From Terriglobus albidus (GTDB lineage: Bacteria; Acidobacteriota; Terriglobia; Terriglobales; Acidobacteriaceae): a DNA stretch of 64,000 nt. Below are positions 8,798 to 17,712 of this stretch, one piece after another. Location of the stretch: positions 4,340,001 through 4,404,000 of the forward strand of contig NZ_CP042806.1 in the NCBI RefSeq assembly GCF_008000815.1. Reading direction: 5' to 3'. Within the stretch, counting starts at the first letter, position 1, and each line of letters begins with the position of its first letter. A program made the position numbers and the translations under genes. Below the pieces are notes generated by a model. It did no database searches, was not told the DNA's origin, and saw nothing but the letters and a program-made list of their open reading frames with translations.

Positions 8798-8826
8798 TGC
8801 GGCAGCGCCCAGTAGCTGCTGCCGCA
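8798..8826. other. Intergenic hairpin between STN and VWA genes
   Basis: TGCGGCAGC and GCTGCCGCA form a perfect 9-bp stem around an 11-base loop. No T-run follows, so it may be an attenuator or mRNA-stabilising structure instead of a terminator. Confidence 0.45.
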
Positions 8827-8861
8827 GTCCGACGCTACGATCTTCGTTCGACCAGGTACCT

Positions 8862-9929
8862 ATGCAGCTTCGCCTTCCCTTCCTGCTCTGCTCGGTTCTG
8901 ACACTAATGTGTGTGGGTGCAGGTCACGCGCAGACCGCACCACAATCATCACGATCGCTGAGTGTGGATCGTGATCCAGCGCCCTCCATCGATCCTGACG
9001 GAGTCACTCCGGCGCAGCCGGAGCCAGCTTCTGCTGTGGCCACCGGTCCAATCCAGAAAGATGCGGGTGGACGCTATACGCTACGAGCTGATGCCTATGA
9101 AGTACAGCTCAATGTAACCGTTCTGGATCCCTCAGGCCGGCCAGCGACGAATCTTACAAAAGATACGTTCCATGTCGCGGAAGACGGTGTGCCGCAGACC
9201 ATCACCAGCTTTCGGCATGAAGACACTGCCGTTTCGATCGGCCTGCTGATCGACAGTTCTGCGTCGATGTACGACAAGCGCGCGGCAGTAGAGAAAGCGT
9301 CTCTGGACCTTATCCGCCTTTCCAATCCCAAAGATGAAGCCTTTCTCGTCGACTTCAGCTCAAAGGCTTACATCGATCAGGACTTTACCTCCTCGGTAGA
9401 CAAGCTGCAGCAGGGCTTACGTTATGTGAAATCCACTGGCGGCACCGCGGCTTACGATGCCGTGATGGCGTCAGCGGAATATATGTCGAAGCACCGCAAG
9501 AATGCCAAACAGGTTCTCGTTCTGATTACCGACGGTGACGACAACGCTTCGCGAACGACATTGAGAGACATGATCAAGCGCGTGCAGGGTCTGGAAGGTC
9601 CGGTGATCTATTGCGTTGGCCTTCTCTTCGGCGATGACATCGATAAGGTAGAAGCACAACGGGCACACGCCCTGCTCGAACAGATTGCCGATCAGACGGG
9701 TGGAGCCGCCTTCTTTCCGAAATCTCTGAAGGAAGTGGATACGATCGCCTCGGCCGTAGCAGAAGATATCAGAACCCAGTACACCATCGGGTACCGGTCT
9801 ACCAATCCGCCTAGCAACGGTGGCTACCGTACGGTACACGTCGATGCGTTTGCCGGACGTCAGAAACTCACAGTGCGGACAAGAAATGGATATCTGGCGA
9901 AAGCGTTGCCGGTTGCATCCTCTAAATAG
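8862..9929 (+). CDS. Exported VWA-domain protein (acidobacterial VWFA-related type)
   Basis: 355 residues with a signal peptide (MQLRLPFLLCSVLTLMCVGAGHA). After a Pro-rich linker comes LNVTVLDPSGRPATNLTKDTFHVAEDGVPQ, an Ig-like segment that often precedes the domain in this family. The von Willebrand A fold follows: IGLLIDSSASMYDKR is the metal-binding MIDAS motif (DxSxS), with the conserved Thr in STGGTAAYDA and the Asp in LITDGDDNASR. The C-terminal segment (YTIGYRSTNPPSNGGYRTVHV) is typical of the acidobacterial VWFA-related family. Such proteins bind other proteins outside the cytoplasm; the ligand here is unknown. It is probably expressed with the STN protein. Confidence 0.85.
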   Translation: MQLRLPFLLCSVLTLMCVGAGHAQTAPQSSRSLSVDRDPAPSIDPDGVTPAQPEPASAVATGPIQKDAGGRYTLRADAYEVQLNVTVLDPSGRPATNLTKDTFHVAEDGVPQTITSFRHEDTAVSIGLLIDSSASMYDKRAAVEKASLDLIRLSNPKDEAFLVDFSSKAYIDQDFTSSVDKLQQGLRYVKSTGGTAAYDAVMASAEYMSKHRKNAKQVLVLITDGDDNASRTTLRDMIKRVQGLEGPVIYCVGLLFGDDIDKVEAQRAHALLEQIADQTGGAAFFPKSLKEVDTIASAVAEDIRTQYTIGYRSTNPPSNGGYRTVHVDAFAGRQKLTVRTRNGYLAKALPVASSK

Positions 9930-10217
9930 GTGATAACTCCTGTGTCCTGAATCTAAGGTTCGCGACATCAACCATCAAGAACTTTGCCATCCGAAGTGTT
10001 GAAAAGCAGGTCCTTCACAACGTTTAGGATGACAACATTTATGACAAGAGCTCCGAGACACCATTCCAACCTCCGTGATCAGTTCTGCCCGTATGTAAAG
10101 CATGGGAAACTTCTGCCCTAAATGAAAACTTAATCGATATCCTGAGCAACCATCTGGCTCGCGGAAGACTCCTTTAGTGCGCATTGCAATCACTCGGCTC
10201 GTCTTCAGGAGTCCCCC

Positions 10218-11990
10218 ATGCGGTTCCCCTTTGTCCCTGTCTTACTTCTATTAGCCAGCAGCTCTATTCTTCCCGCGCAAACCAATCTGAGTTTTGAACT
10301 GAGCCGCGATACTTACATGGCCTTCGGCGTCGAGGCTATGGCACAAGGTGACTTCAACGGAGACGGCAAGCCTGACATGGTCTTCGGCGGGGGCTCCAGC
10401 TTTACCGTAGTCACACTACGCCTCGGTAACGGGGACGGGACCTTCCAGCCTCCAATCACTGTCGGGCAGGCGGATAGTTCAGAAGTGGAGGATATCGCCG
10501 CGGCTGACCTTAACCAGGATGGCAAGCTTGATGTCATTGTCCTTTGTATCGGTGGCACCTTCGATGTCTTCCTCGGCAACGGGGATGGCTCGTTCCAACC
10601 AGCCATCGCGGTGGCTACCGCGGGTTCTCCACGTGCGATGGCGGTAGGCGACTTCAACGGAGACCAACGACCTGACCTGGCGATCGGCGATTCGCAAGGG
10701 TCGGTCGAGATCTTCAACAACACAGACGGCAAAAACTTTGTGTTAAGCAACACGGTCCCGATTGACCCCACCAGGGACATCCTGAATGTGAAGGCCGGCG
10801 ATTTCGACGATGACGGAGTCACGAATCTTGCAGTGCTCACCTCCGACTCCGCTTATGCTCTCTGGAACGATGGAGCCGGGAATTTCAGGAAGAGTGCGCT
10901 GTCCGCTTATACCAACCCTGCGGGACTTAACGTCGGCGATCTGAACCAGGATGGAATGACAGACATTCTCGTCTCCTATGACTGCCACCCCAATCCTCAG
11001 TACCCTGGCCCCAAGGGACCGATCTCTACGTGCGAAGGTGTCGATGTCTTTTATGGGCAAGGGCAGCAGAAGACCTTTGAACGTCACATCATCACCGCGG
11101 ATACGGTTGGAGCAGCGAGATATCTTTGGGCCGCTGACGTCAACGGCGATGGCATTGGCGATCTTGTCACCGGCACCTCCGACCAGAACGGCAGCCAGAC
11201 AGGACTCTTCATCTGGCTCGGCCACCCGGATGGCTCCTTCGATCAGGCTGCGAGCCGCTTCATTGCTACCTCAAGCGGCACCGGACAACTTGTGGTAGCG
11301 GACTTCAACCGCGATGGAATGATTGACTTCGCGCAAGCGCTTCCCGGAGACGCACAAACCCAGATCTATCTGAACGCAACCAACCGTGCCCCTTGCGCTA
11401 CGAGTCAAATCAATCCAACCGTCACAGTATGTCAGCCTGTGGACAACACTTACCTCCCAGCTCCTGCCATCAGGGTAACGGCCAATGCCTACGACACGAA
11501 TCAGGTAACGGCGATGCAGCTGTATGTCAATGGCGACCTTGTCTATTCGCGGCCAGTTTCCGGCTTCAACCGCACCTTCCAACTCGGAGAGGGCTCTTTC
11601 AATCTTGTCACTAAAGCGTGGGACTATGCCGGTTTAAACTTCAGGTCGGTCCGGCACGTGACGCTCTACAACGGGACACCTGGATCTGTCTGCGCAGCCG
11701 CACTGGGTACCGCGGAGATCTGTCTTCCCTCTGGAGCGACTTCTACGTCGCCCGTGCATATCGTTGGCAACGGCTATACCTCTTATGTTCCGACCGCGGC
11801 TCAGCTTTATATTGACGGCAACCTTGTCATCAACAACACAAGCTGCAACGACTATGGAGCTTGCCCCGGTGGCTCATCGCTTGTCGATACCTATCAAGGC
11901 CTCTCCAGCGGCAGCCATGATCTGGTCTTCAAGCTGTGGGATGCCAACGGGAACATCTACAGTGCCGATAAGACTGTCTCCGTCGAATAA
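10218..11990 (+). CDS. Secreted FG-GAP/VCBS repeat protein with two Ig-like domains
   Basis: 590 residues; AGGAG lies 6 bases before the ATG and a signal peptide follows (FVPVLLLLASSSILPAQ). Residues about 35 to 390 hold FG-GAP-type repeats with calcium loops such as DFNGDGKPDMVFG, DLNQDGKLDVIVL and DFNRDGMIDFAQ, predicting a seven-bladed integrin-like propeller. The C-terminal 200 residues are two Ig-like repeats (CQPVDNTYLPAPAIRV ... VTKAWDYAG and CLPSGATSTSPVHI ... VFKLWDANG) related to those in the neighbouring exported proteins. It is convergent with a homologue at 12046. Likely a secreted binding protein for carbohydrate or protein; no catalytic site is visible. Confidence 0.85.
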   Translation: MRFPFVPVLLLLASSSILPAQTNLSFELSRDTYMAFGVEAMAQGDFNGDGKPDMVFGGGSSFTVVTLRLGNGDGTFQPPITVGQADSSEVEDIAAADLNQDGKLDVIVLCIGGTFDVFLGNGDGSFQPAIAVATAGSPRAMAVGDFNGDQRPDLAIGDSQGSVEIFNNTDGKNFVLSNTVPIDPTRDILNVKAGDFDDDGVTNLAVLTSDSAYALWNDGAGNFRKSALSAYTNPAGLNVGDLNQDGMTDILVSYDCHPNPQYPGPKGPISTCEGVDVFYGQGQQKTFERHIITADTVGAARYLWAADVNGDGIGDLVTGTSDQNGSQTGLFIWLGHPDGSFDQAASRFIATSSGTGQLVVADFNRDGMIDFAQALPGDAQTQIYLNATNRAPCATSQINPTVTVCQPVDNTYLPAPAIRVTANAYDTNQVTAMQLYVNGDLVYSRPVSGFNRTFQLGEGSFNLVTKAWDYAGLNFRSVRHVTLYNGTPGSVCAAALGTAEICLPSGATSTSPVHIVGNGYTSYVPTAAQLYIDGNLVINNTSCNDYGACPGGSSLVDTYQGLSSGSHDLVFKLWDANGNIYSADKTVSVE

Positions 11991-11991
11991 T

Positions 11992-12026
11992 TCGACCGCG
12001 GCTGGAGATATTCCAGCCGCGGTCGA
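11992..12026. terminator. Perfect hairpin between convergent FG-GAP genes
   Basis: A perfect 15-bp stem (TCGACCGCGGCTGGA / TCCAGCCGCGGTCGA) with a 5-base loop, exactly between the two stop codons. It can end transcription from both sides, although T-runs are short. Confidence 0.8.
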
Positions 12027-12045
12027 TGGTGACCAGTTTTCAAAT

Positions 12046-13881
12046 CTACTCTACGTAAATTGTCTTCTGATCCTGATACACATCCCCCGCCAGATCCCAC
12101 ACCTTGAAGACAAGCGTGTGTGATCCAGGGGATAGGCTCTGCTCCGTCTGCACCATCGTATTGACTCCATAACAGGCTGTCTCGCAGGGAGCCGCATTGT
12201 TCACGACCAGATTGTCATCGATATAAAGCTGCGCTGCGGTTGTAAGACTTGTCCCTGTGTTCCCGTTGCCCACAATCAGGACAGGTCCTGAGCTACTCGT
12301 CCCTTTTGGGAGACAGAGGCTGGCGGAGTTCATCGCCGCGTAGCATGTGGCTCCGGGCGTCCCGTCGTACACGGTTACTGTTCGGAAGGACATGAAACTC
12401 GCCCCGCTTGCGTCCCAGGCTTTGGTCACGAACAGATGAGAGCCCTCGCTCATCGGGAATCTCTGGTCAAGGCTCGTTACAGGCTCAGAGTACTTCAGCA
12501 CACCGTCGATGTACTCCTGGAGGGCTGTCACCTGGGTCGTGTCATAACTACTAGCACGCACATGCACGGAGTTCGGCAAGTAGGTGTTATCGACTGGAGA
12601 GCATACCGTCACGGAGGGGCTGATGGTATAGGTCCCGCAGTTCCTTCGCCGTGTTGCGTTCAGATAGAACTCCGTTGGTCCCCCAGCTCCGGGTTGTGTC
12701 TGGGCAAAGTCCATCCTTCCGTCGCGATTAAAATCCGCCATAACGGCTGCGCCCACCTGTACATTTCGCGAAGTGAAGAAGTTCGCAGGAGTCTGGAGAA
12801 ATGATCCGTCGGCATTTCCCTGCCAGATCGAAAGGCCCTGCGGTGCATCGTTACACTCTCCCGTAGAACCATTACACTGCAGCGCTCCGACCGCAGCGAT
12901 ATCGATGTAGCCGTCCCCATCCACATCGACACCTTCAATCTGCCCAAGATCTCCAGGATTTAAGCCTGACGTCGAATTGACCAGCGTCTTCTTGGAAAGA
13001 TTGTTTTGTCCGGCTCCATAGAAAGCATCGAATCCCACGCAGTAGTAGCCAGTTCCGGGCGGCGGTGTGCACTGGTAACTCACAAGGAGATCTGCATTGG
13101 CATCCCCGTTCATCTGAGCGGTTGTGATTTGAGACCAGGAATATTGCCCTAGCACCTGCCGTGTAAAAGCTCCATTGCCGTTATTCCATAACACGCTCAA
13201 CTCCGATGGCATCGCAAAGTCATTGGAATTCAGAACAAGCGCTGCAAGGTCAGAGATCCCGTTGCCATTCAGGCTCCCTGCCACTACCTGAACGGGGCTG
13301 AAGTTTCCAGTACCAACCGATATCGAGCCCGCAAAAACAAACGTTCCATCTCCATTGTTGCGGAATAGCTCGATCAGGCCGTACGACTCGCCAACCGCAA
13401 TGGCCGATTGACCATCATTGAAGAAGTTCCCGACAACGGCTTGCCCAGGCTCTTGAGTGGTCGCGTAGGTCTGCGGTGCTCGAAACGTGCCATCCCCATT
13501 TCCCTGGAAAATACTCAACACATATGTACCGGCCGCGGGAGGCGCAGGGGGATTCAGAGCTGCGACTGTAACGAGGTCGAGGTTGCCATCATGGTTTATA
13601 TCGGCTGCAATACCACTCTGCAGCGCAACGGCATCCGCAGATGCCGTAACCGGTGGCTGAAATGTGCCATCGCCGGTACCTGCACGAAAAATCAGATTCC
13701 GAGTTGAGCTGCAACATTGGACCAGATCAACTTTGCCGTCGCGATTGAAATCGGCTGCGATCATTGGACCGCTGCCTCCGTTATATCTGTCTCCATAGCT
13801 CTCGAAACTAAGTGGAGTTTGACCGCATAGCCGTGAAGCGCACACGGCAATAGTGACGACTACAACAAGTCGGGGAAGCAT
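12046..13881 (-). CDS. Secreted FG-GAP/VCBS repeat protein with two Ig-like domains, homologue 2
   Basis: 611 residues with a signal peptide (MLPRLVVVVTIAVCASRLCGQ) and AGGAGG upstream. Same architecture as the convergent gene ending at 11990: calcium-loop repeats (DFNRDGKVDLVQC, DINHDGNLDLVTV, DVDGDGYIDIAAV, DFNRDGRMDFAQT), then two Ig-like repeats (CSPVDNTYLPNSVHV ... VTKAWDASG and CLPKGTSSSGPVLIVGNGNTG ... VFKVWDLAG). The two genes look like an inverted duplication that has diverged. Predicted secreted propeller protein; ligand unknown. Confidence 0.85.
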   Translation of the reverse strand: MLPRLVVVVTIAVCASRLCGQTPLSFESYGDRYNGGSGPMIAADFNRDGKVDLVQCCSSTRNLIFRAGTGDGTFQPPVTASADAVALQSGIAADINHDGNLDLVTVAALNPPAPPAAGTYVLSIFQGNGDGTFRAPQTYATTQEPGQAVVGNFFNDGQSAIAVGESYGLIELFRNNGDGTFVFAGSISVGTGNFSPVQVVAGSLNGNGISDLAALVLNSNDFAMPSELSVLWNNGNGAFTRQVLGQYSWSQITTAQMNGDANADLLVSYQCTPPPGTGYYCVGFDAFYGAGQNNLSKKTLVNSTSGLNPGDLGQIEGVDVDGDGYIDIAAVGALQCNGSTGECNDAPQGLSIWQGNADGSFLQTPANFFTSRNVQVGAAVMADFNRDGRMDFAQTQPGAGGPTEFYLNATRRRNCGTYTISPSVTVCSPVDNTYLPNSVHVRASSYDTTQVTALQEYIDGVLKYSEPVTSLDQRFPMSEGSHLFVTKAWDASGASFMSFRTVTVYDGTPGATCYAAMNSASLCLPKGTSSSGPVLIVGNGNTGTSLTTAAQLYIDDNLVVNNAAPCETACYGVNTMVQTEQSLSPGSHTLVFKVWDLAGDVYQDQKTIYVE

Positions 13882-14434
13882 GACCGGGGAACCTCCTGGG
13901 GATCAACGAGACATCGGACTTTTGGAACACAGCGGCGCGAAATTCATAGTGACGCAGTTCTTATCGCGCAAACTTCGTTACAAGTTGTGAAAGGAGATCT
14001 TCAGTGGGAGGGTGGGGGATGAATGTCGCTCGGGGTAAAACAATCACGGAGACAAGTGCGCAGCAACATAGGTGACTCCAGGCGTGATCATGAGAGCGAC
14101 GCAGCAACTTTTAGGTTGTACTTTCACACAGGAAAGTCACGAATTCCTGTAAAGGTTTCCGTGGTCTATTGACTTCCGATTTTGAAACACCGGCCATTGC
14201 CTGCCTTCCTCGGGCTCCAGCTCAACAAAATAGCCAGATTTACTGGGGAATCGGCATTAAGCAGGTTTAATCCCAAATCGGCATCGCTTCTTTCGGTTCC
14301 CAGAAAGTCGTAGCTGACTTCCTGAAGTACCGGGTTACTCTCTGAATAACAAAAGCAAGCAAATCCCCCCACGAGGACTGCTCAAGCTCAGGGAGATCAA
14401 GGGCAGCAGCGCTTTCGTGGTCAAGCAGGTTCCC
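13882..14434. other. Intergenic stretch between divergent secreted-protein genes
   Basis: About 550 bases between two divergent genes. It must contain both promoters, but I could not assign convincing -35/-10 pairs. An open frame on the reverse strand (14166-14372, 68 codons) lacks a signal peptide, ribosome site or recognisable motif and I do not call it. No RNA gene seen. Confidence 0.5.
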
Positions 14435-15748
14435 ATGCGGAAACTCACCGCACTCCTATGCCTTGTCGCAGCATTTGTCATCGCCAGCTCAGCTCACGCA
14501 ACCGTCCTCGTTTCACAGCCCTTCATCGGACAGACCACTGGAACGAACGTAGCGTTCGCCGCCACAGCCACCACAACGACGTGCAGCCGCGGTATCGCAT
14601 CAATCGGTGTCTACATTGACAACACACTCGTCTACGTAGCCCAGGGAGCCTCCCTCAACACCACACTGCCAGTTTCATTGGGGTCACACTACACCGTCGT
14701 GCAGGCATGGGATCTCTGCGGCGGCTCGACAAATCTGCCTGTGCCTATTACAGCCAAGAGCGAGGCGGGCGTATGGGTGAACTCGCCAGCCAGCGGCAAC
14801 TCCAGCACGCAGCCGGCGTTTGTTGCCTCCGCCACAACGACCTGCGCTTCCGGTGTGGCGGCAATGGGGCTTTATATTGATAACCAGCTCGTTGACGTCG
14901 AGAATGGCAATGCCCTCAACTACCAGGCCACGCTGACACCCGGCACACATCACACCATCGTGCAGTCCTGGGATAACTGCGGCGGTTACGCCAAGACCCC
15001 GCTCGACCTTACGGCCCTCGGAGCATCCAACACCTTCAGCAATCTGCAGATGAGCCCGGCATGGAATATGTCCGGCCAGAAGGCTCCCTACTACGACAAC
15101 TGTGTCGACCATGTTGAGGCAAACGCCTGCGCCGGCATTACCTACTCCTACAACCGGAACATCGCCAATCCGTCACTCAGCGGATCCGCGACGCAGTTCA
15201 ACCTTGGCGGCACTCTGCCTTACTCTGATGTACTCTTCTGGAACCACCTGATCGGTGCGTACTCATCGCAGGGTCTTCCGGATGTGGATCACACTCTTAT
15301 AGCTGCAACCAAGAACTTCACCTATGATGCCTACTTCTATGTCACCAGCTATGATGAGGCCCACACCCAGGCACTGGAGTTCGACATCAACTGGTTCCTC
15401 AACTCCTTCGGTATGACCTGGGGTACCGAGTGCCGCCTCCACGGTGGCCATGAATGGGCTCTCTGGAACAACGTTGACAAGCACTGGGAGGCCACCGGCA
15501 TCGCTTGCAACCCAATGAAGGATGCCTGGAACCACGTGACCATCAGCGGCAAGCGGAACGGTGACAACACGCTGACCTACCAGACCATTACACTCAACGG
15601 CAAAACCATCGTTCTGAATAAGACGGTGCCACCGTTCTATGTCCCGGCCAACTGGTACGGCGTCACCGTGAACTATCAGATGGACGGCGATGAGTATCAG
15701 ACGTCAATCAAGAGCTACGTCGATAAACTCAGCCTGATTTACTGGTAG
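14435..15748 (+). CDS. Exported Ig-like repeat protein, paralogue 2
   Basis: 437 residues from the ATG at 14435 (AGCAGG six bases upstream); a GTG six codons earlier would also be in frame. Signal peptide MRKLTALLCLVAAFVIASSAHA. Two Ig-like repeats carry the TTTCSRGIASIGVYID ... VVQAWDLCGG and TTTCASGVAAMGLYID ... VQSWDNCGG signatures. The C-terminal domain matches the products of 6304-7578 and 16205-17488: LGGTLPYSDVLFW, ALEFDINWFLNSFGMTWGTEC, and VNYQMDGDEY ... LSLIYW. It is the most divergent of the three (extra residues around DNCVDHVEANACAG). A strong terminator follows. Confidence 0.82.
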   Translation: MRKLTALLCLVAAFVIASSAHATVLVSQPFIGQTTGTNVAFAATATTTTCSRGIASIGVYIDNTLVYVAQGASLNTTLPVSLGSHYTVVQAWDLCGGSTNLPVPITAKSEAGVWVNSPASGNSSTQPAFVASATTTCASGVAAMGLYIDNQLVDVENGNALNYQATLTPGTHHTIVQSWDNCGGYAKTPLDLTALGASNTFSNLQMSPAWNMSGQKAPYYDNCVDHVEANACAGITYSYNRNIANPSLSGSATQFNLGGTLPYSDVLFWNHLIGAYSSQGLPDVDHTLIAATKNFTYDAYFYVTSYDEAHTQALEFDINWFLNSFGMTWGTECRLHGGHEWALWNNVDKHWEATGIACNPMKDAWNHVTISGKRNGDNTLTYQTITLNGKTIVLNKTVPPFYVPANWYGVTVNYQMDGDEYQTSIKSYVDKLSLIYW

Positions 15749-15773
15749 AGACGAGCGAAGCAAGCGATGACAC

Positions 15774-15797
15774 AAGGCCCTCCAGCTGGAGGGCCTT
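15774..15797 (+). terminator. Rho-independent terminator after Ig-like paralogue 2
   Basis: AAGGCCCTCC and GGAGGGCCTT form a 10-bp perfect stem with loop AGCT, followed by TGATTTT. It lies 25 bases after the stop codon. Confidence 0.85.
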
Positions 15798-16204
15798 TGA
15801 TTTTGTCAATTCACATTCATCGCCATGCAACGTCACTTGCTCCAGCATGTAGGAGAAAATTTCCGACATTGCGTAAAAATTGCCAAGGCACAGGGAACTT
15901 ATTGCCTTTAGATGGGCCTTATCAAAAATACGTTGCCATCCGCACAGGATACTCATTGCGTTTCCTCGAAAGCGAGAGTTAGGATTTGGTTATTCCAGTA
16001 GTGGATTTGGAAAGCACTTTTGCAGACTTGCAAGTCCAGCCGAGGGAGTGTGTGCGGCTGAGAGTAGAGCAACAGCGCACTCGCGAATTTCATTGCTTCG
16101 CAATCAGAACGATTGCTTTCCTTTGCCTGCCAGCATCGCCAACAATTTGTCGACCCTTGTAGAACACCTGGGGGCGGTGCGCGACATTACTACTAGGATT
16201 TTTG
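15798..16204. other. Intergenic stretch before Ig-like paralogue 3
   Basis: About 400 bases with lower GC than the flanks and no supportable gene. It separates two paralogues in the same direction, and because a terminator ends the first, paralogue 3 must have its own promoter here. No clear promoter or RNA structure was identified. Confidence 0.5.
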
Positions 16205-17488
16205 ATGAAGATCTTCCGTCTTTTTTTATTTCTCTCTCTCTTCATCTCGTGGCCGGCATTCGCAACGGTCGTTGTCAGTTCTCCCGCAAACGGCTCGACT
16301 GTCGGCACTAACGTTCAGTTTGTTGCATCGGGAAGTACTAGTTGTTCCAGTGGCGTTTCAGCCATGGGCGTCTATGTGGATGACGGCCTGATCTATCAAG
16401 CCGGCGGCACATCGATGAATACCACTCTTACCCTTCCTACAGGCAATCATCGAGTAGCCGTACAGGCGTGGGATTATTGCGGTGGCGCCACCAACACGCT
16501 ATTGAATCTGGCAGTGGCCTCGCAGGGAGGAGTCACCGTCAGTTCGCCTGCAAATAACAGCACCGTAAGCGCCCAGGCGCACTATGCCGCAAGCGCAACC
16601 ACAAGCTGCGGCAGCGGAGTGAGTGCGATGGGAGTTTATGTGAATGACTCTCTTGCCTACATGGTCAACGGAGCATCGATGGATACGACCCTGACGCTTC
16701 CCGCCGGTACGCAAAGAACCGTTGTTCAAGCATGGGATCGCTGCGGTGGCGCCTCAACGACGCCGATTACGGTCAATGTCACCGCAGGAACGAAGATCAG
16801 CAACATTCACGCGACCAACGGCTGGAATCAGTGGGGTGAGCTCCCGCCGGTCTATGACATCTGCGGTGCTCCCTGCTCCGGAGTGGATTGGTCAATGACG
16901 CAGCACGTTGGCTCCGGATCATTGAGCGGTAACGCCACAATCTTCTGGGTTGGCGGATCCACTCCCTATTCTGATGCTCTTTGGTCGAATAAGCTGATCG
17001 GCCAGGGCACGACCCAGAACATGCCTGACACGAATCAGACCATCCTGCCTTCCATCCATCACATGGTCTATGACACCGACGTCTACGTCAGCAATCTTGC
17101 GGTTACGCAGGATCTGGAGTTTGACGTCAACCTATTCATGTACGGTGTCGGCATGGAGTTCGGAATGGAGTGCAACCATCTCAACGGCAATGTGTGGGAC
17201 ATCTGGAACAATGTGAACGTACAGTGGGTCCATACGAGTATTCCGTGTACGCTCAATGACAAAAGCTGGAACCATGTCAGCTTCCAGGTTCAGCGCGAGT
17301 CGAATAACGACCTGACGTACCAATCCATCACCGTGAACGGAACCACCTACACCATCAATCAGACGGTCGCCCCCTTCTCCGTTCCCAGCGGCTGGTATGG
17401 CATGACAGTGAACTATCAGATGGATGGCAACTACCAGCAGACGCCCTATACGACCATGCTGGACAACCTGAGCATTACCTATTGGTAG
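16205..17488 (+). CDS. Exported Ig-like repeat protein, paralogue 3
   Basis: 427 residues from the ATG at 16205, with AGGA six bases upstream. Signal peptide MKIFRLFLFLSLFISWPAFA. Two Ig-like repeats (TSCSSGVSAMGVYVD ... VQAWDYCGG, TSCGSGVSAMGVYVN ... VQAWDRCGG) precede the shared C-terminal domain (WNQWGELPPVYDIC, LEFDVNLFMYGVGMEFGMEC, VNYQMDGNYQQ, LSITYW). It is closest to the product of 6304-7578, with which it shares whole phrases such as ECNHLNGNVWD. The two therefore look like more recent copies that now lie 9 kb apart in opposite orientations. Function unknown; probably secreted. Confidence 0.82.
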   Translation: MKIFRLFLFLSLFISWPAFATVVVSSPANGSTVGTNVQFVASGSTSCSSGVSAMGVYVDDGLIYQAGGTSMNTTLTLPTGNHRVAVQAWDYCGGATNTLLNLAVASQGGVTVSSPANNSTVSAQAHYAASATTSCGSGVSAMGVYVNDSLAYMVNGASMDTTLTLPAGTQRTVVQAWDRCGGASTTPITVNVTAGTKISNIHATNGWNQWGELPPVYDICGAPCSGVDWSMTQHVGSGSLSGNATIFWVGGSTPYSDALWSNKLIGQGTTQNMPDTNQTILPSIHHMVYDTDVYVSNLAVTQDLEFDVNLFMYGVGMEFGMECNHLNGNVWDIWNNVNVQWVHTSIPCTLNDKSWNHVSFQVQRESNNDLTYQSITVNGTTYTINQTVAPFSVPSGWYGMTVNYQMDGNYQQTPYTTMLDNLSITYW

Positions 17489-17506
17489 AAAGAGGAGTTC
17501 GACATT

Positions 17507-17533
17507 AAGGCGCCACATCGTGGCGCCTTTTTT
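17507..17533 (+). terminator. Rho-independent terminator after Ig-like paralogue 3
   Basis: AAGGCGCCAC and GTGGCGCCTT pair perfectly around a 3-base loop, followed by a run of T. Nineteen bases after the stop codon. Confidence 0.88.
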
Positions 17534-17664
17534 CGCTCGTCAGGCAAGACTCATAGAAGGAGTCTCAAACACAACCATTCGGTATAGCAGCGCATCTATC
17601 TTTTCGAATTGGTGGTGCCAGTGCTGAGCGAACCAATATATAGTTTCTTCCGCTAGATTGAATT

Positions 17665-17700
17665 AGCGCATTCCCACGACTCCGAGGAATGCGCTTTTTT
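17665..17700 (+). terminator. Orphan terminator-like hairpin with long T-run
   Basis: AGCGCATTCC and GGAATGCGCT form a perfect 10-bp stem followed by at least seven T on the plus strand. No gene lies between it and the previous terminator at 17533, so it may end a short untranslated RNA. Alternatively it ends the leftward efflux operon, where the T-run would be on the wrong strand. Confidence 0.65.
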
Positions 17701-17712
17701 TTGCGATCTGAT

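Noticed and set aside
9985-10045. GCAGGTCCTTCACAACGTTTAGGATGACA-like text upstream of the first FG-GAP gene, which recalls dispersed repeats of acidobacteria
   Set aside because: Only one copy occurs in this window, so I cannot support it as a repeat here. The long string is given for location only; a genome-wide search would decide.
14166-14372. 68-codon reverse frame in the gap before Ig-like paralogue 2
   Set aside because: No ribosome site, no signal peptide and no recognisable motif; noted only within the intergenic entry.
17534-17664. Possible tRNA or riboswitch between the two terminators
   Set aside because: No cloverleaf, acceptor stem with CCA or known aptamer core could be traced. 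Kept only as a possible short RNA.
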